From positions 124,001-188,000 of the forward strand of contig MWEK01000003.1 of assembly GCA_002070955.1 (NCBI GenBank): a stretch of DNA of 64,000 nt. The letters run 5' to 3'. A model generated the notes under the pieces. The model saw nothing but the letters and a program-made list of their open reading frames with translations, was not told where the DNA came from and searched no databases. Positions 10,061-19,600 of the stretch are shown here, one piece after another. The DNA comes from Planctomycetes bacterium ADurb.Bin069 (GTDB lineage: Bacteria; Planctomycetota; UBA8108; UBA8890; UBA8898). Each line of letters opens with the position of its first letter. Position 1 is the first letter of the stretch. The position numbers were made by a program, and so were the translations under genes.

Positions 10061-10479
10061 GACCCACCTCCTGAGGAGGTTCGCCGCCCCGGCGCGCCGG
10101 GAGGACGTCCCCCGTCGCCGGTTGGGACGCTTCGACCGTATTCGCAGGTCTGATTTCTATATGCTAACTCAAAGAAAGGGATAGTTCAAGCTACAGGGCG
10201 GAGCCCCAAACCGCCGCGGGCGGGCCCGGCGCGCACTCCGCGCGGGGAGCGCGGCGGGCTCGCCCGCGGCTCCGGCCCGCCTGACCGGCCCGAACGCCTC
10301 CCGAACCCTTCGCGCCCCGCGTTTCGCCCTCAACGCCGCGCGCACCCTCTCCGCCGCCGGCCCTGCGCTCCCGCATGGCCGGCCTGCGCGCTCGTTCGCG
10401 CCCCCGCCTCGCCGCCCTCACGCACCCCAGTCCCACTCCCTCGGGGGGCGCGGGCCCCGCCGCTTGCGCCCCTCCCTCA
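10061..10479. other. Non-coding stretch upstream of the giant surface-protein gene
   Basis: Bases 10061-10080 carry the ribosome binding site of the minus-strand gene. An AT-rich island at about 10140-10190 is the likely promoter region, but I could not fit a convincing -35/-10 pair; TTGAGT and TATAGA are present at the wrong spacing. From about 10200 to 10479 the sequence is extremely GC-rich with low-complexity open frames and no recognisable protein. Confidence 0.45.
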
Positions 10480-10715
10480 CCGAGCCTCCCCTTCCTCCCC
10501 CCGCGCCGTATCGTCGAGGACGCCGCTCCGTAGTACCGAAGCCGGATCTCCCGTGGCTCGGCCAGATGCGCCAGCGCCGGGAACTCCAGCGGGTCGTACA
10601 CGACCGTCCCGCGCCCAGGCGCACCCTCGTTCTTTCCATGGTAGATCACATTCGAAGCCCCGGGCGCGTACTCCATGCGTCCGAGCGACAGCACCGGCTT
10701 GCAGGGATAGCTCAC
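10480..10715 (-). pseudogene. IS91-type (Y2) transposase C-terminal remnant
   Basis: Read on the minus strand, this segment encodes a stretch typical of the C-terminal part of Y2/IS91-like 'putative transposases': SLGRMEYAPG, then VIYHGKN, VVYDPLEF and RYYGAASSTIRRG, matching the family pattern in which a DPLEF-type motif is followed by a YYGxYS...RG motif. No N-terminal zinc-binding region or catalytic tyrosines are present, and the frame runs on into low-complexity sequence, so this is a fragment. Its upstream edge lies within about 30 bases of the point where the neighbouring histidine kinase becomes recognisable, so the element probably caused that gene's 5' truncation. The family assignment is from memory of motifs, not a search. 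Confidence 0.6.
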
Positions 10716-10741
10716 CAGCCGCTTGCGCCCCTCCCGGTCGC

Positions 10742-11976
10742 CCTGCCGACGGAACGATCTCGACCATGGCGGTGCGCCGCGACGTCACCGATCTCAGGCG
10801 CGCCGAGGAGGACCGGCGCCGCCTGGAGGCGCACCTCGAACGTACCCAGAGAATCGAGAGCCTGGGCATGCTCGCGGGCGGGATCGCTCACGACTTCAAC
10901 AACCTCCTGACGGCGATCGTCGGCCACATCAATCTGAGCCGCGGACATCTCCCGCCCGGCTCGCCCGCGCACGATAACCTGCATGCCGCCGACACGGCCG
11001 CCCAGCGCGCCGCGGATCTGCACACGCAGATGCTCGCCTACTCGGGGAAAGGCCGGTTCGCCATCGAGGCGTTCGACCTCAACGAGGTCGTCGCGCACAT
11101 GGTCCGCATGCTCGAAGTCCTGATCCCGAGGCGGACGGCGATCAAGTACCGGTTCACCCCCGGTCTTCCCGCCGTCGAGGCCGATGCGGGGCAGATCCAC
11201 CAGGTCATCATAATCTCATCGTCAATACCGTTGAGGCGATCGGCGATCGCGAGGGCGAGATCGTCCTCTCGACGGGCCTTCGGGTCTGCGATCGCGCCTT
11301 CCTCGCCGGGATGTACCTCGACGAGCGCCTGCCGGAAGGATCCTACGTGCATCTCGATGTCGCCGACAACGGGTGCGGAATGGATGGCGAAACGGCGCGC
11401 AGGATCTTCGACCCGTTCTTCTCGACGAAGTTCACCGGGCGGGGCCTGGGGCTTCCGGTCGTCCTCGGCATCGTTCGGGGTCACAGGGGCGCAATCAGGG
11501 TGGCGAGCGAGCCCGGCAAGGGATCGACGTTCACGGTGCTGCTGCCGGCGGCGGCGCGGCCGGTCGCAGCCGGCGCGCGGCGCGACCGCCCGGCGTCCGG
11601 CTGGCGCGGGCACGGAGCGGTGCTCGTCGTCGACGACGATGAGATGATCCTGGGAGTCGCCAAGCCCATGCTCGAACGCCTGGGGCTCTCCATGCTGGCG
11701 GCCTCGGGCGGTGACGAGGCGATGGAGATCTTCCGGGCCCGCCGGAACGAGATCCGCTGCGTCATCCTGGACCTCATGATGCCGCGGAAGGACGGCGGCG
11801 AGACCTTCGCCGAGCTCCGCGAGATCAAAGGCGATGTACGAGTGATCCTCTCGAGCGGCTACGACGAGGAGGAAATGACCGCACGGTTCGCGCAGGGGGA
11901 CCTCGCCGCCTTCCTCCAGAAGCCGTACACGCTCAAGGCCCTCGAGACGGCGATTCGCAGCGCCCTCGAGGCGTGA
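10742..11976 (+). pseudogene. Hybrid sensor histidine kinase, 5'-truncated and frameshifted
   Basis: Remnant of a PAS-type hybrid histidine kinase. It opens with the end of a PAS/PAC domain (DGTISTM...RRDVTDLRRAEE), then HisKA with the phospho-acceptor His in GGIAHDFNN, then a HATPase domain (DNGCGM, FDPFFSTK, GLGLPVV) and a receiver domain with acceptor Asp in ILDLMMPRKDGG and Lys in FLQKPYT. The reading frame changes at 11210-11212: the N box reads QVI in one frame and NLIVNTVEAIG in the next, which a single missing G (ATG to AT before AAT) explains exactly. The sensory N-terminus is missing and is replaced upstream by the transposase remnant. Either a true pseudogene or, for the frameshift only, an assembly error. 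An ATG at 10766 could start a shortened product. Confidence 0.8.
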
Positions 11977-12067
11977 GGGCTGGATCTCCGCCGCCGCGAG
12001 AGCGCCGCCCGCGGACCGGCCGCCGGTTTCGCCGGACGATCCGGCGCGCCATCGGAAACGACGAGGG

Positions 12068-13735
12068 TCAACGGATCTCGTCGAAGCTGCCGAGCGGCGC
12101 CGACGTCCAGTAGTACGGATCGTCGCCCGGCGCGAGCCGGAGGCCGTTCATGTCCATGGTGTCCCGTATCGGCTCGTAGACATCCTCGTACCAGCCGGCC
12201 GGGACCTTGTAGACCGTGCCCGTGTCCGGATCGTAGACCCGATCGAACCCGAGCATGGCATCGCTCCTCTTCTGGGCGAGAATATCGTCGGCGGCGGACC
12301 GCTGGGCCCAGGCGTCGTAGATGATGTCCGATGCCTCGCTGAGCGTCCGCCCGATCTCGGCGACGCCCTCCCAAATCTGATGCTGCTGGACGAAACACCA
12401 GTTGATGTACGCATCGGTCAATGTGAAGCTCTCCAGGCACGCAACCAAGGTGGGCAGGAGCATCGGGAACTCCTCCTTGGGCGCCGTGACGCCAAAGACG
12501 ATGTAGGCCTGCGCAAGGTCCGAGAACGGCAGCGGGACCATCGTGCCGAAGAACTGTCCCTCTCCCGTCGCGCCTCCCTCGGCGAAGATCCCTCGCACGA
12601 GCGAGCTGTCGGCGCCGGGCAAGGGCAGATAGCCCGGCTGCGGCGCGACGGAGATGATCTCCAGGCCCTCGATGTGCGGGAACCGGGGCATGAACGCCTC
12701 CGCGGCCTTCATCGCGGCCACCTCGGGCCAGTGGGCGAAGAAGTTCTCCGCGGTCGCGGGGGAGACCACCGGCGCATCGACGTAGGGGATCTCCAGGTAC
12801 CCCTGGCTCGTGTACCAGGCATCGAAGTCCTTCTTGGACTGATCGGTGTACACGGGCCCGATCTGGCCGAAGTAGAACATTCTCCGGAGGGGCCGGCTCG
12901 GGTCCTGAATCAGGAACGCGAAGGTCGAGCAGTAGCCGGCGGTGAACACCTCCCATCCCTTCGGCTTCCGGATCGAGAAGAAACCGACGTTGTACGACTC
13001 GATCTTCAGCGCCGGCGGCGGCACGAAGCGCAACACGCGCGTCCGGGTCGTCCGCCGCAAGGCATCCAGCGACTCCACGCACCAGCAGACCCCGGCGTCT
13101 CCCGCGCCGGCCAGCTTCCCGATCGCGGCCCACGTCGAGGCTTTCAAGGAAATGCGCTTCCTCGTCTCGATCAAGGGATTCTTGACGGCGGCCGCGACCG
13201 CCTTCTTCCTCGTGAAGTTGCGGTCGCTCCCGAACCACACCTTGAACGTCTGATTGCAGCGAGTTTCCCAGGCGATCTGCGGGGAGGCGCCCGCCTCCGG
13301 AATCTCGATGGCGGCGTTCGCGGCCGGTTCGGGCTCCTCCAGCTCCAGGGAGAAGACGCCGCTCGGAATCCTGGTCTTGTCCGCCTTCGTCCCCACGACC
13401 TTCCACTGGAGGATCCCGCCCCTGACGCGGTGGAGCAGCAGGATCTTCCGCCACGTGGATGGCTTGACGGCGGCCATCCCGAGCTCCGGCTTGACACGGA
13501 GCCTCGCGAGGAGCTTCACGAAGTCGTTCGTGGAGAACTGGACCTCGACCGCCTTGAACGCCGTGGACGTCTCCCACCGGAACACGGGGGGATCGTAGCA
13601 CGAGCACACGCCGAAGGACGCGCCATCCGGCGGAGACAGGAGCCGGATTCCCTCCTCGCTATCCTGGCCGAAGGATCGATTCGAAAGCGGCGCGAGAATC
13701 GCCAGCGCCAGCGCGGACCATCCACTTCGTCTCAT
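12068..13735 (-). CDS. Secreted protein of unknown function
   Basis: A 555-residue exported protein. The ATG at 13735 follows a good ribosome binding site (TAGGAGGAGTGC). A signal peptide covers about residues 1-23 (cleavage near SFGQ). Residues ~30-140 and ~140-245 look like two Ig/FN3-like beta domains (FRWETS and IAWETRC at equivalent places), with Cys residues at matching positions. The C-terminal half (about 250-555) has the style of an esterase-neighbour family seen in various bacteria, ending with RVYDPDTGTVYKVPAGW and YYWTSAPLG. I cannot name an enzymatic function and see no catalytic motif. It is convergent with the broken kinase and is flanked upstream by the decayed IS. Confidence 0.75.
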   Translation of the reverse strand: MRRSGWSALALAILAPLSNRSFGQDSEEGIRLLSPPDGASFGVCSCYDPPVFRWETSTAFKAVEVQFSTNDFVKLLARLRVKPELGMAAVKPSTWRKILLLHRVRGGILQWKVVGTKADKTRIPSGVFSLELEEPEPAANAAIEIPEAGASPQIAWETRCNQTFKVWFGSDRNFTRKKAVAAAVKNPLIETRKRISLKASTWAAIGKLAGAGDAGVCWCVESLDALRRTTRTRVLRFVPPPALKIESYNVGFFSIRKPKGWEVFTAGYCSTFAFLIQDPSRPLRRMFYFGQIGPVYTDQSKKDFDAWYTSQGYLEIPYVDAPVVSPATAENFFAHWPEVAAMKAAEAFMPRFPHIEGLEIISVAPQPGYLPLPGADSSLVRGIFAEGGATGEGQFFGTMVPLPFSDLAQAYIVFGVTAPKEEFPMLLPTLVACLESFTLTDAYINWCFVQQHQIWEGVAEIGRTLSEASDIIYDAWAQRSAADDILAQKRSDAMLGFDRVYDPDTGTVYKVPAGWYEDVYEPIRDTMDMNGLRLAPGDDPYYWTSAPLGSFDEIR

Positions 13736-14001
13736 GCACTCCTCCTACCCATAGGACTTCTCGTTGGCGTTTTCATCATCGACGATGCTAATTGGAAACG
13801 CCCCGGCGTCAAGCAACAAATGGCATTGGGAGGGATGCAAGGTCCGGTTTTGCCGGAAAAGGGGGGGCCCGAAGAAGGCGTCGAGGGCTTTCGCACGCAC
13901 GTTGAGGGCGCCGGAGGTCACGTGTTTCGGGCGGGAGGCGTACCGCGAGCCGGAGGGCTGGCGAGACCTCGGCGTGTCGCAGCCATTCCGGAGCGGAGAG
14001 T

Positions 14002-14889
14002 TTACGGGCCGGGGAGAGAAAGCGTGATTGCCCAGACGCAGGCGGGCCCGAGAGTGCCCAGGCCGATGCGGAGCTCATCGGTTAACCCGATCACGGTAAA
14101 CCGCGCCCGTAGCGAGGGCTTCAGGTTCCGGTGGTAGAAGGTCTGGACGAGCAGGAACGCCAAAAAAAGCGTTAGGATGAAGTTCAGGATGGCCGTCGGT
14201 TCATGGGCGTAGCAGTGGTCGAGCGACCAGTGCGTGGACATGTTGTGGAACAGATCGTTCTCGATCTCCCATCGGGCGTGAGCAGCTTCCCAAAGGGCCT
14301 CGACGGGCAACCGCGATGGGGAGATCGTGGTTGCCCAGTACCATTGGCGGGCCTCTTCGCGCGCCTGCCGACTGCCATTGCGGTACTGCCGCTTTGTGAT
14401 GCATTCTCGGGTGTGCGATAGCAGACGACGCCCGCGTGGTAATACTCGATCACCTCCTCGCCATTGACGGTAAGGCGGCGCTGGCAGCACTGCGGGCAGC
14501 AACGCTTTCGTGAGGGAAAAAAACTCATGCCCATCGAGGGCCGCGAAACGCAAAGGCCGCTTGAGCGGGAGCAGCTTGTTACGCTTGAGCTGGTGGTTGA
14601 CCGCACGCAGCATGCCACGAAGCACTGCGGCATCCATGCGGGCAAACACCCGTGCGATGGTGTCCGCGCTGGGTTTCCGAGAGCCGACCAGGGACTCCAA
14701 GCGACGGGGAACCCGAAGCACGCCGGCGATGGCATTGAGGCTGCCGGCCCTCGTAACAGCCATGAGAAAGCCGCTGAGCCAGACGGCCGCGGTCGTAATC
14801 CGCGGGCGCTGACGCGCATCCACCAGTCCGGACACGTGGCGGCTGAAGTCGAAGACCTTCTCGAGGTACGCGCAGAATCTCCGCATCAT
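14002..14889 (-). pseudogene. DDE transposase, internally deleted and frameshifted
   Basis: The N-terminal part (MMRRFCAYLEKVFDF, then PSADTIARVFARMD and FAALDGHEFF with the first catalytic Asp) and the C-terminal part (WYWATT, WEIENDLFH with the catalytic Glu, LDHCYAHEPTAILNF) belong to a DDE (RNase H-fold) transposase. After GHEFF the correct continuation (SRKRCCPQCC, LTVNGEEVIEYYHAGVVCYR) lies in another frame: the run of seven A at 14517-14523 has one base too many for the family reading. Following GVVCYR the sequence jumps directly to the C-terminal section near 14405-14425, so the central region expected to hold the second Asp is missing. Inactive by two independent lesions. Confidence 0.78.
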
Positions 14890-15248
14890 GGGCGCTGACC
14901 CCCTCGTCCGGTGCGCTTTTCTTTCGCGGCCTGGAGGCGTTTAACACACTCGCCGGACATCTTCTCCACGCACTCATGGGCTTCTTGGTAAGCGCGCACC
15001 CACTCCCTGACCTGGGTTTCGAGGTCGGGAGGGACATAGATCATCTTGCGGGTCTTGCCCACCAGCGCCGACACGTACAGGGAGACGTGTTTGTCGCCCC
15101 TTTGGCACTTGCAGTTCTCCTTTCCGCAGGTTCTCGCCATGGTGACGAGGCTCCCGTGCAGGAGAAGTGAGTTATGGATGAGGCGGAGGAGGCGGGAGCG
15201 CGCGTTGCGTTCGACCGCCGAGAGGCCGCGTCCACCGAGCCTTGGCAT
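14886..15248 (-). CDS. DUF6788-like small transposon-associated protein
   Basis: A 120-residue protein with the hallmark segment TMARTCGKENCKCQRG, followed by KMIYVPPDLE and a Lys/Arg-rich tail. I recognise this as the DUF6788-type protein that commonly precedes a DDE transposase gene; its biochemical role is unknown, although the Cys pattern suggests metal or nucleic-acid binding. The ATG at 15248 (AAGGA nine bases upstream) is preferred over the TTG at 15254. It overlaps the transposase start by four bases (ATGA), so the pair was translationally coupled. This ORF itself appears intact. Confidence 0.7.
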   Translation of the reverse strand: MPRLGGRGLSAVERNARSRLLRLIHNSLLLHGSLVTMARTCGKENCKCQRGDKHVSLYVSALVGKTRKMIYVPPDLETQVREWVRAYQEAHECVEKMSGECVKRLQAAKEKRTGRGGQRP

Positions 15249-15272
15249 AAGCAATTGTCCTTGGAGACTAAT

Positions 15273-15287
15273 CTGATATCATATCAG
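15273..15287. repeat. 15-bp perfect palindrome at the IS upstream end
   Basis: CTGATATCATATCAG is a perfect 7+1+7 palindrome about 25 bases upstream of the DUF6788-like start. It lies in the AT-rich patch outside the IS genes and may be a protein-binding site controlling the element or part of the IS end. Confidence 0.5.
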
Positions 15288-15501
15288 AAATCAGTTTAAC
15301 GGTAAAAAAATCAAGCCCCTTTCGAATGCGAATTTGCTTTTTTCTCGTGGACGCCTCAAGGCGCGGATTCAGGCCGGCTTACGGCCTTGGCGCGCCCCCC
15401 GATGCGGAACTCCTGGCGGACGCAAGCGCCGAGAAAAGACAGACCTCGGGGGGGCCGGGCCGACGCCGCCGCCGCGGCGCGCGCGGTGGCTCCGCCGCGG
15501 G

Positions 15502-16101
15502 CTACACCCCTTGTTGGTGCCGCGCCGCCGCGGTCAGGATGATTCCTTCCAGGCCCCGCGCCACGAGTTCGATGGCGACCGCGGTCAGAAAAAGCCCCAT
15601 GACCCTGCTCAGAATGTCGATGACTTTGGCGTTGATCCGGTCGATCGCCAAGGAGAAGAGCAGAAACACCGCGGCGACCAGCACGAAGGTCACGCACAGA
15701 TTCGACAGCACGGCCAAGCGCCCCAGTTCGAAGGCCTTGATCGTGACGAACGAGATCGTCGCCGGGCCGGTCAGGAGCGGCGTCGCCATGATCGCGATGG
15801 CGCTGTCGCTCAAGTCGGGGAGCCGTTCCTCCTCCTGCCCCGGGGTCACCATGCGGATGCCGAGCAGGAGAAGCACGACGCCGCCTGCGACGCGGAAGGA
15901 GTCCAGCGTGATTCCGAAGACCCCGAAGAGCCACGGCCCCGCGCAGACCATGACCACCCCCAGGAAGAAGGCGACCACGACGGCTCGGACCGCGATCTTC
16001 CGCACATTGGCGCCTTCGGAGTGCGCCGTCACGAGGAAGGGCATCGAGGTCAAGGGATTGACAAGGGCGAACATCTGAAGGACGAGGACGAAGTCGAGCA
16101 T
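15502..16101 (-). CDS. MarC/UPF0056-family integral membrane protein
   Basis: A 199-residue inner-membrane protein with six predicted hydrophobic helices, matching MarC/YhgN-type proteins in length and layout. Family-like segments are LQMFALVNPLTSMPFLV near the start, FRVAGGVVLLLLGIRM, IAIMATPLLTGPATIS in the middle and RVMGLFLTAVAIELVARGLEGI near the end. Function in the family is unsettled (an early link to multiple antibiotic resistance was not upheld). The open frame extends to 16404, but the ATG at 16101, with GGAGGG upstream, gives the usual family N-terminus. Transcribed alone. Confidence 0.88.
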   Translation of the reverse strand: MLDFVLVLQMFALVNPLTSMPFLVTAHSEGANVRKIAVRAVVVAFFLGVVMVCAGPWLFGVFGITLDSFRVAGGVVLLLLGIRMVTPGQEEERLPDLSDSAIAIMATPLLTGPATISFVTIKAFELGRLAVLSNLCVTFVLVAAVFLLFSLAIDRINAKVIDILSRVMGLFLTAVAIELVARGLEGIILTAAARHQQGV

Positions 16102-16652
16102 GGACGGAAAACCCTCCGGATCCGCCGGCGCACGCCGGCCGAAAGGACGTTTGTAACCAAAAGTCATCCCGGCCGCAACATCCTCGGGCGCCGCGGCCGG
16201 GCCGCCGGTCTCCAAATGCGCCGGCCTTGCGGGGGGGGCCTCAGCGCTCCTCCCCGTGACGGCGGCCATCGCGGCCTGATTCGCCCCTGGAAAACGACTT
16301 GAGAAACGGCGGGGTCGGAGAGGAAGCGCCGAAACTGAACCGGTACACGGCAGCGGGGGCTCGGCGCGCGCGCCGGGCATCACGGTCAGGGCGGCCGAGA
16401 CCACCGCACCGGCGCGGCCGTGGCTGTCGCCGTAGCCGGGGCCGCCGCCTGCGCCTTCAGAACCGCGGGTTGCCGCCCGTCACGCGAGATCGGCGGCACG
16501 GCCTTGGCGGCCTGGTTGGGGATGATCGGCGCAGGACAAGCGCCAGTCCGCTAGCGCGGCGCCGGTCGCCAACGCCGCGGCGGCGCGTCACACGCCTGCG
16601 CGAACGCCTTCCGCGATGTCCCGCCGCCCCGCGCCGTGCATACCCGGGTCGC
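16102..16652. other. 550-base gap between MarC-like and C25 peptidase genes
   Basis: Holds the leader of the MarC-like gene and sequence downstream of the C25 peptidase stop. Open frames on both strands are low-complexity and show no recognisable motif. No RNA gene, clear promoter or U-tract terminator was seen. Confidence 0.4.
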
Positions 16653-19600
16653 TTACTGCCGGCCGTAGAAGATGCAATCGAGCTGGTCGGGCGTCGGGTC
16701 TTCCTGGATCTGGCCCGGCGTGGTTCCCGGCGGCAGCCTGTCTCCGGCGAAGAGGTACGCGAGCATCTTGATGGGATCGCCGATGTCAATCTTGCCATCA
16801 TCGTTGACATCGGCCGCATCGTCGCACGTGATGCCTTCCCCCGTGTCGAAAAGGTACGTGAGCAGGTGGATGGCATCGGCGATATTGAGTCTGCCGTCGT
16901 TGTTGGTGTCCCCGCGCACGAATCTGCTATTCGCACACAGACTAATTTTGACCCGCCCTTCGTACGGTATGAAGGCGTCGGCCACGGCGACCAGCGTGGC
17001 AACGTCGCCGTAGGCATACCCGCTGGTGGAGAGGAAACCGCGTCCCTCCGCATCGGTGAGGGCGAGGGCGAACTGGCCGGCGGGACCGGTAAGACAGAAC
17101 CGCACGTCGTTGACGGGCGCCCCGGCTGCATCCCGCGCTCGGACCGCGAGCGCATTCGAAGGCAGCACGCACTCCGCGTGCTCGACGACGAGTCTCGCCG
17201 GCGGCTTGATCCACAAGGACAGCTCGGGGTCGCCCATGAGGTTCAGCGCGAACTGCGCCCAGCGGTGCGGCCCGTTGTCGGCGAGCACCGCCTTGCGGTT
17301 GTGGAGGTGGCCCACGTTGCGGGAGAAGAGCAGGCCTTCCCAGAACTCCCGCTCGAGATCATCGCCATAGCCCACCCAGCTAAACCTCGAGTTGCCGACG
17401 TAGGCCACGGCCCCCCCTGCCGCGGTCTTCACGAAATGTTCGGCGACGCAGTCGTCGTCGTCGAAGCGCGCGGTCGAGCACGATTCGGCATAGACGGCCC
17501 CGCCCCTGAATCCGTTCGTCAGCGAGGCCACGTCAGCGCGGTCCACCCCGGCGCAGCCGCGCGCGTTCCCATGCCCCGACAGGCTGATGATGTTGTAGCC
17601 GCTCTCCAGCGCGTCCTTCATGGCGGGACGCGAGAGCTCGAAGAGATCGGAGGCGGGATAGCCGGGCGTGTCTTCCCAATCCTGGTACAGGCGCCTGCGC
17701 GAGGTGAGCTGCGAGGCAAGCGTGGCGAGCTCGTCCTTGATCTGTTCCTTCTCCACGACGGAGCTGTCCGGGTCGAAGCTGTCGAAAAAGAACTTCGCGG
17801 GGCGGATCCGGGCGGCCGGCCCGCGCACGAGCACGTACGGGGTGGGTAGGGGAATCTCGATTTCGAACAACACGAAGTTGATGTAGATCTCCGAGCGCGT
17901 GCTGAAAGAATCGTTCTCGCAGAAGTAGTACCCCAGGTTCATCGCGTTCGCGTCGCGATTGTAGGGCACGTGCCAGTAGTCGCCGGGCGCGTTGTAAGCG
18001 ACGAGTTCGTACAGCGACGGGTCGACGGGGCTCTTGAAATAGCACTTGCTGCGCGGTCCGGCGGCGGCATAGTAATATTTGTTCACCACCGGCGGATCGG
18101 CTGCCGCCTCCTCGACGGCGGGGCCGCCGCCCCAGTTCGACGAGCCGAGGAGCAGCTTGCGCACGAAGGCGCTCGAGAGCCCGTCGAACTTCTCGTAAGC
18201 GATGGTCTTGTCCACGAAGGCCTTGGCCTCGGCCCCGCTTTCCACGGGCGCCCGCCCCAGGACCATGTTCGGCCAGTACGCGACGCCGTCGAGGCTCGTG
18301 GAGTTGTTGTACTGCCCGTACAGTCCGTTGTCGTTCAGATCCCAATCGTGTCTGCCGGGTTGACCGTAGTACCGCCCCAAGAGGCTGGAGTAGTACAGAT
18401 CGGTGGGGATCGTGTTGCAGTCCAGCGCGGCATAGAAATCGGTGCCCTGGATGTCGGCCGCGGGGCCCGCCAGGCGGATATACACCGTCTTGACGGCGGA
18501 AGGCGTAGCGTAGGTCTCGCTCGTCACGTACTGCCAGCCGGGGTTGGCGGCGCTCGGGTTCGCGACGCGCGCAAAGGACCGTCCCGTGGCCTGGGAGACG
18601 ATGAGCGTTCCCGGATCGATGTTGTCGCGGTGGTGGATACGGACAAACTGCGTCGCGGCGTCGTAGTAACAGCAGTCCTCTTCGGGGGTCGCGGCGCCGA
18701 CGAGCCAAATATAGTGGCTTCCGTTGGTCACGTTGGCCGTGACCATGCGCGGCGGTATGATCGAGACGTCGCCGCCCAGAAGCACCCAGTAGGTGTTCCA
18801 GTTCGATCGGGCGTGTTTGAGGAAATTCCGGATGACCTCCTGCAGATCGCGGGTGCCGGGCGGATCGAAGACGCCGAAATCCCGGTTCATGATTTCTTCC
18901 ACCGTGACGACGGCAGCCTTCTTTCCCTTGGAGGTCTTCCAGGCGGCGAGCCGTTCGAACTGCGCCACCATGTCGCCCGAGACGGCGGCGCCCGGCGTCA
19001 TGTCCTCGTTCCATTTCTTGTTGTCCGTGATGATCAAATACCAGACGTCGTGAGTCTTGTAGAAGGGGATCCGAGGCACATAGACCAGGTCGTCGGCGTT
19101 CACGACCATCGCCCTGAGTTCTTCGTTCTCGGCAATATCGACGTAGGTCGGCTCTCTGATCCGAGGAGTCGTCCCGCCCTGGCTCGTGATGCCGACCGTT
19201 ATGCTCGACGCCGCCTGAAGGATTTTCTCGCGGGGACGCCACGTGACGGGATAGATATCGATCGTCACCATGTCGTAGCCGCCCAGGGCGGTCGTCTCGC
19301 GAATGCGAGCCGGCGCGGGAGGCCAGAAAGGATACTGGGCCAGGCTGGGATCCAGCGGCACAGCGTGGGCCTCGGCCGGATAGTAGAGAGGCCCGCCGTC
19401 TTCGTCGGGGAGGAACTCCGGCGGTTTCACTCTGCGATTCTCATCGCCGGCCTGGTATCCCTGCTGCCACTGAACGACCGGGTGATCCCCCATGGTCGTC
19501 ACCTGGCCGACGCTGATGATAAGGTCGCCCAGCTTGGCGCCGGCGGGCACCGCCACCCTCCGCGTCACGAAGGGCAAGATAGGAAAGCCGGGGTCGGCGG

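Larger units (their letters stand above)
14002..15300 (-). mobile_element. Decayed insertion sequence (DUF6788-like ORF plus DDE transposase)
   Basis: Two overlapping minus-strand frames, a small DUF6788-like accessory ORF and a broken DDE transposase, form a typical two-gene insertion sequence. The upstream end is an AT-rich patch at about 15260-15330, unlike its surroundings, containing the palindrome CTGATATCATATCAG. I could not find matching terminal inverted repeats or a target duplication by eye, so the outer boundaries are approximate. Confidence 0.7.

Noticed and set aside
12380..14137. Plus-strand 585-codon open frame
   Set aside because: It is antisense to the secreted 12068-13735 gene and runs into the IS downstream; composition is Arg/Pro/Gly-biased and no motif is recognisable.
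16299..17849. Plus-strand 516-codon open frame
   Set aside because: Antisense to the C25 peptidase gene, which has full catalytic and dockerin motifs on the minus strand.
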